Below, piece by piece: positions 41,911 to 49,726 of a stretch of 64,000 nt of DNA (position 1 is the first letter of the stretch; each line of letters starts with the position of its first letter). Source of the DNA: an uncultured bacterium (lineage in GTDB: Bacteria > Cyanobacteriota > Vampirovibrionia > Gastranaerophilales > Gastranaerophilaceae); contig CAMTMK010000004.1 in assembly GCA_947073645.1 (NCBI GenBank), positions 1 to 64,000 on the forward strand, in the 5' to 3' direction. Made by a program: the position numbers and the translations under genes. Under the pieces are notes generated by a model that did no database searches, was not told where the DNA came from, and was given only the letters and a program-made list of their open reading frames with translations.

Positions 41911-43524
41911 ATGGAAAAGATTTGTGATTTTATAAAAGCTCATAAGGATGCATTTATATTCTTGAGCTTGGCTTTAATTTGTTATTTTGTTTTCTTTTTT
42001 AATATTGGAAACTATGCATTAATGGATGTTGATGAAACCCGTTATGTTTCAATGGCAAGGGATATGTTTCACAGCAAAGATTTTTTGACACTTTATCTTA
42101 ACGGCGAGTACTTTTTTGAAAAACCGCCTTTATATTTTTGGGGTGAATGTTTGTCATTTGCAATTTTTGGTAAAGTAAACGAATTTACAGCACGTTTTCC
42201 CGTCGCCTTATACGGAACTTTATCAACATTTTTGGTATATTTTGTCGGCAAAAAAGTTGAATCAAGACGCTTTGGGTTTATTTCAGCGGTAATCCTTGCA
42301 ACAACTTTAGAGTTTGTTATACTGGCAAAATTTGCAATCCTGGATATTGTCGTCACAACCTGTGTCGGATTTTCGGTAATGTTCGGGATTTTATCACAAT
42401 TTGCACGACGTAAATGGCTTTGCTGGTATCTTTTCTATGCCTTTTCAGGGTTTGCTGTTATGGCAAAAGGAATTCCGGGGTTTGTAGTTCCATTTGCAGT
42501 AATGTTTTTTGTAACCATAGTGAACAAAACTTTTAAACAATCTTTAAAATACATGCCTGTAGGATTTTTATTATTCTTTTTAATCGTACTCCCCTGGCAT
42601 TTGATTATGTTCAAAATCCACGACCCGTTATTCTTTGACGAATACATAATGAAACATCACATAAACCGCTTTTTCTCATCAAGCCAAATAGATAGAGAAC
42701 AGCCGTTTTATTATTATATTTTGACAGTTTTGTGGGGGCTTGTACCTTGGATTTTCTCAAGCATAGCAGTAGGTGTTTCTAAAATTAAAGAAATTAAAAT
42801 GTCAAAATTTATGCTGTTTAACCTTATTGCCTTTGCGGTTACAATGCTGTTTTTCTCAGCATCAAGCACAAAATTGATTACATATATTCTGCCTGTTTAC
42901 TTCTTTACAGCAAACATTTTGGGATACATTTGGGAAGATTATATTTTCAACAACAAGTACAAAAAATCAATCAATATTTCGGTTTATATCCTCGGCGGAA
43001 TTTGTATTATCGCAGGTATTACAGCATGTTTTATGAAATATTTTCTGCCTGAACAAATCTATCAGGATATTTTAAGCATAAAATGGTTCTGCATAACAAT
43101 TGTTCTGCTGTTCGGGATTTCAAGTATTCTGTGTGCCCTAAAAGATTGGCGCAAAGGTGTTTTTGCCTGCTATGCACTTTTAATAATTATTACATCGGCA
43201 TTCGGTACAAAACTTTTCTACAATCTTGACTATAAATTCGGACAAGATGATTTAATGCAGTTTGCAAAATACGCAAAAGAAAATAACAAAAAAATCGTTG
43301 TCCTGAACAGTGAAAGAAGATATTCCGTTCTTTATTACTATGGCAAACATGTATATTACATCTCAACAGATGACAAAGATGAGATGAACAGATTTGGTGA
43401 CATGCTTGATGATAAAGATGTTGTTGCTGTTGTGAAAGAAAAGAAAATGCCGGAAGTTGACAAAACACTGGATTTTGATGTTATAATCGACGGCAGAAAA
43501 TATTCACTCATAAAGGTTAAATAA
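41911..43524 (+). CDS. ArnT-like/GT83 membrane glycosyltransferase
   Basis: A 537-residue polytopic membrane protein with about a dozen hydrophobic segments. The first periplasmic loop has DVDETRYVSMARDM, with the acidic pair expected for the GT-C catalytic site, followed by GEYFFEKPPLYFW, the PMT/ArnT signature. It should transfer a lipid-linked sugar to an envelope acceptor such as lipid A, although no Arn pathway genes are nearby. I chose the ATG at 41911 because AGGG lies eight bases upstream; an ATG two codons earlier is an alternative. Its stop overlaps the next start by one base. Confidence 0.88.
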   Translation: MEKICDFIKAHKDAFIFLSLALICYFVFFFNIGNYALMDVDETRYVSMARDMFHSKDFLTLYLNGEYFFEKPPLYFWGECLSFAIFGKVNEFTARFPVALYGTLSTFLVYFVGKKVESRRFGFISAVILATTLEFVILAKFAILDIVVTTCVGFSVMFGILSQFARRKWLCWYLFYAFSGFAVMAKGIPGFVVPFAVMFFVTIVNKTFKQSLKYMPVGFLLFFLIVLPWHLIMFKIHDPLFFDEYIMKHHINRFFSSSQIDREQPFYYYILTVLWGLVPWIFSSIAVGVSKIKEIKMSKFMLFNLIAFAVTMLFFSASSTKLITYILPVYFFTANILGYIWEDYIFNNKYKKSINISVYILGGICIIAGITACFMKYFLPEQIYQDILSIKWFCITIVLLFGISSILCALKDWRKGVFACYALLIIITSAFGTKLFYNLDYKFGQDDLMQFAKYAKENNKKIVVLNSERRYSVLYYYGKHVYYISTDDKDEMNRFGDMLDDKDVVAVVKEKKMPEVDKTLDFDVIIDGRKYSLIKVK

Positions 43525-44054
43525 TGCTAAAAAGATATGAACTGTTTCTTGAAAAATTTGATAAAAAATTAGATAAATATTTTGAAGAACAGTGTGAATT
43601 TATCAAATGCAAAGAAGGATGCTCAGCCTGCTGTGAAATTGGTGAGTATCCTTTTTCAAGACTTGAAGCTGAATATCTTATGTCAGGATTTATAAAACTT
43701 CCCTCTGACATAAAGGTTAAAGTACGTCAGGAAATAAAACTCCTAAAATCAGAAAATCCCAAAATGTACAAATGCCCGTTCTTAATTGATAACAAATGTT
43801 CGGTTTATCAATATCGCGGAATTGTCTGCCGAGTACACGGGCTTGCATGGTTTGACGGAGAAAAAATTCAGCTTCCATATTGCGTAAATAAGGGCTTGAA
43901 TTACTCAAAAGCGTTTGACCGTGAAACAGGTGAGGTATTTTTGCCAAACGCGGTGCAGGAGCATTTGCGTATCGATAGTATTTTAAGAAGCCACGAAGCA
44001 GAAAAGTATGAACTTGAATGCGGAGAAATACGCCCGCTTATAAAATGGTTTTAA
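43524..44054 (+). CDS. YkgJ-family cysteine cluster protein (2)
   Basis: A 176-residue member of the zinc/iron-chelating YkgJ family. It has CKEGCSACCEIGEYPFSRLEA near residue 32, then CPFLIDNKCSVYQYRGIVCRVHG around 85-110 and an isolated Cys in ELECGEIRP near the end. It is translationally coupled to the ArnT-like gene by a one-base overlap. The pairing suggests membrane or envelope function, but the family's biochemical role is not settled. It is longer than the copy at 12135-12536, and only the cysteine motifs align. Confidence 0.8.
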   Translation: MLKRYELFLEKFDKKLDKYFEEQCEFIKCKEGCSACCEIGEYPFSRLEAEYLMSGFIKLPSDIKVKVRQEIKLLKSENPKMYKCPFLIDNKCSVYQYRGIVCRVHGLAWFDGEKIQLPYCVNKGLNYSKAFDRETGEVFLPNAVQEHLRIDSILRSHEAEKYELECGEIRPLIKWF

Positions 44055-44058
44055 AAAA

Positions 44059-44077
44059 GGCGGGTATATAACCCGCC
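44059..44077. terminator. Hairpin terminator GGCGGGT/ACCCGCC
   Basis: Seven-base GC-rich arms and an ATATA loop between two convergent genes; A6 lies on the left side, giving a T-run for the minus strand. Confidence 0.8.
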
Positions 44078-44080
44078 TGA

Positions 44081-45412
44081 TTAATGTAAATATCTTAAAT
44101 AAAGATATACCGAACTCAACGTCAATGAAATAAATGTAACCAAAGCACCATATTTCATAAATCTCATAAACGAAATCGGATGACCTTTTGTTGTAGCAGT
44201 TTCGCTTACTATTACGTTTGCTGCCGCACCGATAATTGTAAGGTTTCCACCCAAACAAGCACCTAAAGAAAGTGCCCACCACAACGGGTGATGACCTTCA
44301 CCTGCATAAGGCAGAGTATGCTGAACCTGTGCAATCAACGGAGCCATTGTTGCTGTATAAGGAATATTGTCGATTATACCTGACAAAATACCTGAGCCCC
44401 ATAAAATGAACATTGTTGCAGCTTCCAAGCTTCCATGTGTAAGTTCGATAAGTTTATCCGCCAAAAATCCGATACCGCCGTTAGCTTCAAATCCGCCGAT
44501 AATAATGAACAAACCAATAAAGAAAAATATAGTTAACCATTCAACATCTCTGTAAATTTCTTTTGGTTTTTCAAATAAAAGTAAGAATGATGCACCGGCA
44601 ACAGCAAACGCATAAGCCGGAATTCCTGTAATATCGTGAGTTACAAAGCCTAAAATTACAAGAGCTAATGTAACCATTGAACGTATCATTAAGCCCTTAT
44701 CTTCAATAGTTTTTGAGTTATCAAGGTTTGCAATATGTTCCATTTTTTCAGGAGTTGCTTTCAATGATTTTCTGAATAAGAAAATTAAAACGCCTACACA
44801 CACCAAGAAAATCACTGCAATAATACCTGATAATTCATTAACAAAGTCCATAAAGCTTAAACCTGCTTTAGCACCGATAATAATGTTTGGCGGGTCACCG
44901 ATAAGTGTTGCGGTACCGCCAATATTTGATGCAAGAACCTCTGTAATCAAAAACGGTACAGGGTCTGTATCGAATTCTTTTGCAATAACAAAAGTTACAG
45001 GCATAATTAATACAACAGTTGTAACATTATCCAAAAATGCTGATGCAACAGCAGTAAACGCCGCTAATGCAAATAGAACCATTTTTGGATGTCCTTTTGT
45101 AGCCTTCAAAATCTGTAGTGCAATCCATTTAAATACACCGCTTCTGCTTGCGATATGAACAATAATCATCATACCGATAAGCAGGAAAATAACTTCAAAT
45201 TCTACATAATCAAAAACTCCACGGATATATTTGCCTAAATCACCATCATAATGTCCATGGAAAGGCAAAAGTCCGAGAAGCAAAGTTAGAGATGCGCCAA
45301 ACAACGCAACTACAGATTTCTGAATTTTTTCAGAGGCAATGAAAACATAGGCAATCAAAAGTATTGCGCCTGATATAATCATGCCGTAATTTGATACTAA
45401 ATTGTCTAACAT
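44081..45412 (-). CDS. NhaD/ArsB-type ion transporter
   Basis: A 443-residue carrier of the ion-transporter superfamily with about twelve membrane helices. The paired discontinuous-helix motifs are present: SAFLDNVTTVVLIMPVTFVIA with SNIGGTATLIGDPPNIIIGA in the first half, and SGIIDNIPYTATMAPLIAQV with GACLGGNLTIIGAAANVI in the second. The D-N pairs and GDPPN are typical of NhaD Na+/H+ antiporters and the ArsB/P-protein group. Substrate could be Na+ or arsenite. No ars genes are adjacent, which favours NhaD. It is single-gene, with ribosome-binding site GAGAGGGGA. Confidence 0.9.
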   Translation of the reverse strand: MLDNLVSNYGMIISGAILLIAYVFIASEKIQKSVVALFGASLTLLLGLLPFHGHYDGDLGKYIRGVFDYVEFEVIFLLIGMMIIVHIASRSGVFKWIALQILKATKGHPKMVLFALAAFTAVASAFLDNVTTVVLIMPVTFVIAKEFDTDPVPFLITEVLASNIGGTATLIGDPPNIIIGAKAGLSFMDFVNELSGIIAVIFLVCVGVLIFLFRKSLKATPEKMEHIANLDNSKTIEDKGLMIRSMVTLALVILGFVTHDITGIPAYAFAVAGASFLLLFEKPKEIYRDVEWLTIFFFIGLFIIIGGFEANGGIGFLADKLIELTHGSLEAATMFILWGSGILSGIIDNIPYTATMAPLIAQVQHTLPYAGEGHHPLWWALSLGACLGGNLTIIGAAANVIVSETATTKGHPISFMRFMKYGALVTFISLTLSSVYLYLRYLH

Positions 45413-45512
45413 AGTCCCCTCTCAATCTAATTTACGCTGTCTATCATAACATAAAAACAACAAAATATCGTTCAAAATGTAAGAACTATTTGTCCTCACT
45501 CTGCTCGCAGAT

Positions 45513-45634
45513 AAAAAAAAAGCTATGTACATAAGAAGTGCATAGCTGTTGATTAGGGATATGTGTATCTTAGTTCTCTAAGGAGTATGGTTATATATTA
45601 GCAAACCAAATCCGAAATGAAATCGTAAAAACGG
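45513..45634 (-). ncRNA. Candidate small RNA with T9 terminator
   Basis: A 220-base gap between the carrier gene and ffh has no credible coding frame. On the minus strand it ends in hairpin AGCTATG/CATAGCT followed by nine T (45512-45547), a textbook terminator with no gene immediately upstream of it. A transcript starting somewhere in 45560-45640 would be about 100 bases. An alternative is that the terminator only insulates ffh. No promoter is certain. Confidence 0.35.
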
Positions 45635-45664
45635 ATGATGTTTTTTAAATTAATCACTTTGTGT

Positions 45665-45670
45665 TATAAT
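45665..45670 (+). promoter_or_regulatory. Extended -10 box of ffh, leaderless spacing
   Basis: TGT-TATAAT ends six bases before the ATG at 45677 and no ribosome-binding site is present. Confidence 0.6.
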
Positions 45671-45676
45671 CTATTT

Positions 45677-47098
45677 ATGTTCGACAATTTAAGTGAAAAA
45701 TTACAAGATATAATAAGCAAAACCCGCGGAAAAGAACTTACTCAAGATAATATGCAAGAGGCTTTACGCGAGATTAGACGTGCACTTTTAGAAGCTGATG
45801 TTAACCTTCGTGTTGTAAAATCTTTCATCTCATCTATCAAAGATAAAGCCGAAGGAGAAAAAGTTCTTGAAGGTGTTGACCCATCTCAGCAGTTGATTAA
45901 AATTGTGCATGACGAGCTTGTTAATCTTCTGGGAAAAGAGCAAAACCCGCTTAATTTTTCAGGCAATCCTAATTTAATTATGATGCTCGGACTTCAAGGT
46001 TCAGGTAAAACCACATCTTCTGCAAAGCTTGCAGTAAAGCTTAAAAAAGAAGGCAGAAATCCGCTTTTAACAGCATGCGATGTTTATCGTCCAGCAGCGA
46101 TTACACAGTTGCAGACCCTTGGAACAGAAATTGGTGTTGAAGTATTTACAATACCTGATTGTCAAGATGTTCAAAAAATCGTACAAGGTGCAATTGATTA
46201 TGCAAAAGACAAAGGGTTCAATACCATAATCCTTGATACAGCAGGACGTCTACAGATTGATACGGATATGATGGCCGAACTTCTTTTGATTGACAGAATT
46301 TTTAAACCGGCAGAAAAACTTCTTGTAATAGATGCTATGACAGGGCAGGAAGCTGTTAATGTTGCTGAAAACTTTGATGCACAGCTTGGTTTGACAGGTT
46401 TAGTTCTAACAAAACTCGACGGCGACAGCAGAGGCGGTTCAGCATTAAGCGTTTCTTACTGCACAGGAAAACCTATCAAACTTACAGGTACAGGCGAAAA
46501 ATTAAACGCACTTGAAGATTTTTATCCTGAGCGCATGGCAACAAGAATTTTGGGCATGGGCGATATTGTATCACTTGTAGAGCGTGCTCAAGAAGTTTTT
46601 GACGAAAAACAGGCATTAGAACTTGAAGAAAAAATGAGTAAGAATAATTTTTCTTACAACGACTTTATCAAGATGCAAAAGCAAATGCAGGCTTTCGGTT
46701 CAATGGGTAATATGTTAGGTATGCTCGGGCTTAATATCGGCAAAGATGATAAAGAAAAGTTATCTCATGAGAGTGAAAAACAATTTAAGAAAATGGAAGT
46801 TTTCATCTCAAGCATGACTCCGGAAGAACGCAATAATCCTGATTTGATGAATACGAGCCGTAAAAAACGTATTGCAAAAGGATGCGGAATGGACTTTCAG
46901 GAAGTTAACGCGTTTGTTAAACAGTTTGAGCAAATGCGCACCATGATGAAGGGGATGAATGATATGAAAAAGATGTTTTCGCATGGACTTCCCGACATGA
47001 GCAAAATGGGTAATATGGGTGGTCTTGGCGGATTTAACGGCAAACTTGGAAAACATGCCATGAACAAAGCCATGAAAATGATGAGAAAATTTAAATGA
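45677..47098 (+). CDS. ffh: Signal recognition particle GTPase Ffh
   Basis: A 473-residue SRP54 homologue that targets nascent membrane proteins to the FtsY receptor. The N domain (LSEKLQDIISKTRGK) is followed by the G domain, with GLQGSGKTTSSAKLA near residue 107, DTAGRLQ near 189 and TKLDGDSRGG near 247. The methionine-rich M domain begins around 330 and ends in a Gly/Met/Lys tail. The upstream in-frame ATG at 45635 is rejected because the -10 box lies after it. It overlaps the following gene by four bases (ATGA). Confidence 0.96.
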   Translation: MFDNLSEKLQDIISKTRGKELTQDNMQEALREIRRALLEADVNLRVVKSFISSIKDKAEGEKVLEGVDPSQQLIKIVHDELVNLLGKEQNPLNFSGNPNLIMMLGLQGSGKTTSSAKLAVKLKKEGRNPLLTACDVYRPAAITQLQTLGTEIGVEVFTIPDCQDVQKIVQGAIDYAKDKGFNTIILDTAGRLQIDTDMMAELLLIDRIFKPAEKLLVIDAMTGQEAVNVAENFDAQLGLTGLVLTKLDGDSRGGSALSVSYCTGKPIKLTGTGEKLNALEDFYPERMATRILGMGDIVSLVERAQEVFDEKQALELEEKMSKNNFSYNDFIKMQKQMQAFGSMGNMLGMLGLNIGKDDKEKLSHESEKQFKKMEVFISSMTPEERNNPDLMNTSRKKRIAKGCGMDFQEVNAFVKQFEQMRTMMKGMNDMKKMFSHGLPDMSKMGNMGGLGGFNGKLGKHAMNKAMKMMRKFK

Positions 47099-47832
47099 AA
47101 CGATTTTTATTAATTTTATTATTACTTGCAAATATCTGTTATGCTGACGAAATTGATGTCAATGCGTATATGGAACAATATAGTAAGGAAGTTCAGCAGA
47201 CCATAAAAGCGAATTTTAAATATAATGGCGAGGAAAGTGCAACAGCTTCTGTAAGTTATAAGATTAATCCTGACGGCTCAGTTGAAGATATTAAGGTTGA
47301 AAAATCTGGCGGAGTTGATATGGACGAAGTTTTAATTAACGCAGTCAAAAAATCTGCACCGTTCAAACCGTTTCCCGAAAACTTAAATCTTGCATCAGTC
47401 AGAATGACAACAGGATTTCAACATGTTGTACACAAGTATCAATCACCGTCTGTGCCTGCTTATCAAAATGTACGTATGGCGATTTTGCCAGTTCAGCCTT
47501 CTGCCGAAACCCAAAAAGCACATCAAGATTATATGGATAAGCTTAATAAATACATTTTTGACAGAATACCTACAACGTACAACCATATTCCGAATGAACC
47601 TGCAATAAAATGTAAGGTTACAAAATACGGAACACTGAAAGATATTAAAATCACTCAATCATCAGGACTTGACGAATATGACAGAAAACTTGTTGAAACA
47701 TTTTCAAAAATTCAATATAAGCCGTTTCCTGCAGAATTAAATCAGTATGATGAACTGCCGTTTTCCATGAAAGTTTATAAACAAATACGCACAAACCGCG
47801 GGTTTGATAATCCTTATTATAGAATGTGGTAA
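47095..47832 (+). CDS. Secreted protein with two TonB C-terminal-like domains
   Basis: A 245-residue protein with a signal peptide (LILLLLANICYA-DE). Two domains resemble the TonB C-terminal fold. The first at about 35-110 has ASVSYKINPDGSVEDIKVEKSGG and AVKKSAPFKPFPENL; the second at 165-235 has CKVTKYGTLKDIKITQSSGLDEYD and FSKIQYKPFPAEL. It lacks the membrane anchor and Pro-rich spacer of real TonB, so energy transduction is unlikely. It may be a periplasmic adaptor. It starts inside the last codons of ffh. Confidence 0.75.
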   Translation: MKRFLLILLLLANICYADEIDVNAYMEQYSKEVQQTIKANFKYNGEESATASVSYKINPDGSVEDIKVEKSGGVDMDEVLINAVKKSAPFKPFPENLNLASVRMTTGFQHVVHKYQSPSVPAYQNVRMAILPVQPSAETQKAHQDYMDKLNKYIFDRIPTTYNHIPNEPAIKCKVTKYGTLKDIKITQSSGLDEYDRKLVETFSKIQYKPFPAELNQYDELPFSMKVYKQIRTNRGFDNPYYRMW

Positions 47833-47843
47833 GGAAAAGATTT

Positions 47844-49001
47844 TTAAAGTGCTCTTATTATTGATTTTATATTTATGTCAGTAACTTTCAATAATGCAAT
47901 TGTTTTTGCGTTTTCGTCCAAATTGCCGAATTTTTTCAAGATTTCTGCTGTTTTTAAAATTAATGTTTGATTATTTGACTTTAAAAGTTCGCGAATTTTC
48001 AGCAAATCTGTTGCAAAATCAAGCGCCGTAAACACAAAAGGACTATCTTCGTTCAATTCATCATTAATATATTTTTCTAAATCTTGTGTATTTTTAAGTA
48101 ATTTTTTAATATCCTGAACTTCGATTTTGGTATTTTTGTCCTCGTCAAAAAGATACTCGTCATTTTCTGTTAAAGTATCAAATTTGTCACGTGCATTCAA
48201 TAAGACTATTGAAGATTTGCTGTCATCGTAGTTATTGATAAGTCTTTCAAAAACTTCAAAAAATTCATAGTCAAACACTGCACTCAAAGGCAGAATTTCG
48301 CCAAGTCCATTGATTATAAAATTAATCGTTAAAAGCGCATCTTCATAATATTCATCAAGAAGTTCAAAAAGATTTTCGATATAAGGAATTTCTCCTGCAA
48401 TATTTTCTGCCATTGCAGAATTTCTCATTGCTGTGAAAATTTCAGGCAGTGCTTCTTTTTTGCCGTATGCACTTAAAAATTTCACTGCAGAAAGTTTTTC
48501 AAATTCATCATCACTTTTTAATTTTTCAAGAGCATTATTATATGATTGTTCATCTTGCCAAAGTGCCAGAGATGATGCACAGTTTTGGGCAAGAAATTCA
48601 TTGTCTGAATAAGCATTTTCTAACAAAAAATTATGTGCGAGTTCATCTTGAATTGCACCGAAAAATCTTGCACAATAAGTTTTTTCATCATCTGTGCCGT
48701 TTTCAAATTTTTCAAGCATCAAATCCGTCAAATCCTCATCAGCATATTTTACAAGTGCTGACACAATTACATCTTCATAAGACGGTGAGTAAAATTTTAA
48801 AAACTCAATTAAATTTTTGTAATTATTTTCATTAATTTGTACACCAATACGTTCTGCAACATTTTGTTTTACAAAATCAAATAAAAAGCTTTCGCTTTCC
48901 ACAAGTTCTTGAAAAAGCGCAGTATCGCAGTCGTTGACAAGATGTTGGGCAACAGGTTCAAAACCGAATTTGCCCGTAAGTTTTTTTAAATTTTCGCTCA
49001 T
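47844..49001 (-). CDS. HEAT-repeat-like helical protein, 385 residues
   Basis: An acidic all-helical cytoplasmic protein with a series of about 30-residue helix pairs, for example DLTDLMLEKFENGTDDEKTY, FLAQNCASSLALWQDEQSYNNALEKL and DEFEKLSAVKFLSAYGKKEALPEIF. These fit HEAT/ARM-type alpha-solenoids used for protein binding. No catalytic motif, signal peptide or membrane helix is present. It lies downstream of the DprA-like gene on the same strand with a 55-base gap containing a hairpin, so it may be separately transcribed. No family name can be given. Confidence 0.6.
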   Translation of the reverse strand: MSENLKKLTGKFGFEPVAQHLVNDCDTALFQELVESESFLFDFVKQNVAERIGVQINENNYKNLIEFLKFYSPSYEDVIVSALVKYADEDLTDLMLEKFENGTDDEKTYCARFFGAIQDELAHNFLLENAYSDNEFLAQNCASSLALWQDEQSYNNALEKLKSDDEFEKLSAVKFLSAYGKKEALPEIFTAMRNSAMAENIAGEIPYIENLFELLDEYYEDALLTINFIINGLGEILPLSAVFDYEFFEVFERLINNYDDSKSSIVLLNARDKFDTLTENDEYLFDEDKNTKIEVQDIKKLLKNTQDLEKYINDELNEDSPFVFTALDFATDLLKIRELLKSNNQTLILKTAEILKKFGNLDENAKTIALLKVTDINIKSIIRAL

Positions 49002-49030
49002 AGCACCATAATTTCCTGATATAATTCTAA

Positions 49031-49048
49031 ACCCGCATCAAAGCGGGT
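49031..49048 (-). terminator. Hairpin ACCCGC/GCGGGT downstream of the DprA-like gene
   Basis: Six-base GC-rich stem with a six-base loop; only a short T tract follows on the minus strand, so termination may be partial. Confidence 0.5.
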
Positions 49049-49055
49049 GAAAAGA

Positions 49056-49637
49056 TTAATCCAAGTAGAATACAGTAATAACTTTGTGACCTTCTTCAGC
49101 GTATTGAACCGCATTGTGCAAAGTTTTACTAGTGTGAGATAAGAAAACGATTAATTGGTTGCAATCATCAATAATTTCTCTGTTGCAAACTCTTGATGCG
49201 TCAGCCAAAGTCATCATCGCTCTGTCAGGATGTTCAACGATGTTTGGAACACCGATAAGCTGATTTTGAACGTCACTTGGCTGTTGTCCGATAGTTTGCG
49301 GTAAAATAACTTTCAATTTATCAGGATTAGACTTCATAGCACCGCGGATTGCTGCTGCGTTAGTACCGGAAGAACCGCCTGATGTAATTATTGTATTACC
49401 TTGCATAACAAGTGCTGTTGCAAGAGTTTCAATCATTTGTTGGTGAGTAATAGGAAGGTTACGGCTTCCGATAATAGCAATTTTTTTAGCTGCTTGCTGA
49501 ATTGTAGCCAATTCCATAGCTAATTCATCAACAGTATCAGGTGAATTTGACGACACAGTATCCAAATCGTCCATAGGCACTACTATTGACTGTTGTTTTT
49601 GTGCATCGTTGTCAGAACTCATTTGTATATTTGTCAT
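49056..49637 (-). CDS. DprA/SLOG-like Rossmann protein
   Basis: A 193-residue protein from the ATG at 49637, with AAGGTGG eight bases upstream (a GTG four codons earlier overlaps that site). An unstructured ~55-residue N-terminus precedes a SLOG-type fold. KIAIIGSRNLPI matches the DprA GSR motif, TIITSGGSSGTNAAAIRGA the SGGA.G(I/V)D region, and DASRVCNREIIDDCNQLIVFLSH the later helix-strand. It is shorter than DprA and lacks the winged-helix tail. It may bind a nucleotide or single-stranded DNA. It diverges from pcrA. Confidence 0.72.
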   Translation of the reverse strand: MTNIQMSSDNDAQKQQSIVVPMDDLDTVSSNSPDTVDELAMELATIQQAAKKIAIIGSRNLPITHQQMIETLATALVMQGNTIITSGGSSGTNAAAIRGAMKSNPDKLKVILPQTIGQQPSDVQNQLIGVPNIVEHPDRAMMTLADASRVCNREIIDDCNQLIVFLSHTSKTLHNAVQYAEEGHKVITVFYLD

Positions 49638-49726
49638 CTCAAATTCCACCTTTTTTTTAATTGCAATCTACTCATTTTTAGTTTATGCTGATTATATCAC
49701 AAAAAATTGATTTTGGGAATAGGGAA

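Noticed and set aside
45541..45602. Mini-frames with AAGGAG-type sites before ffh
   Set aside because: They encode only four to six codons and have no conserved features; insufficient to call leader peptides.
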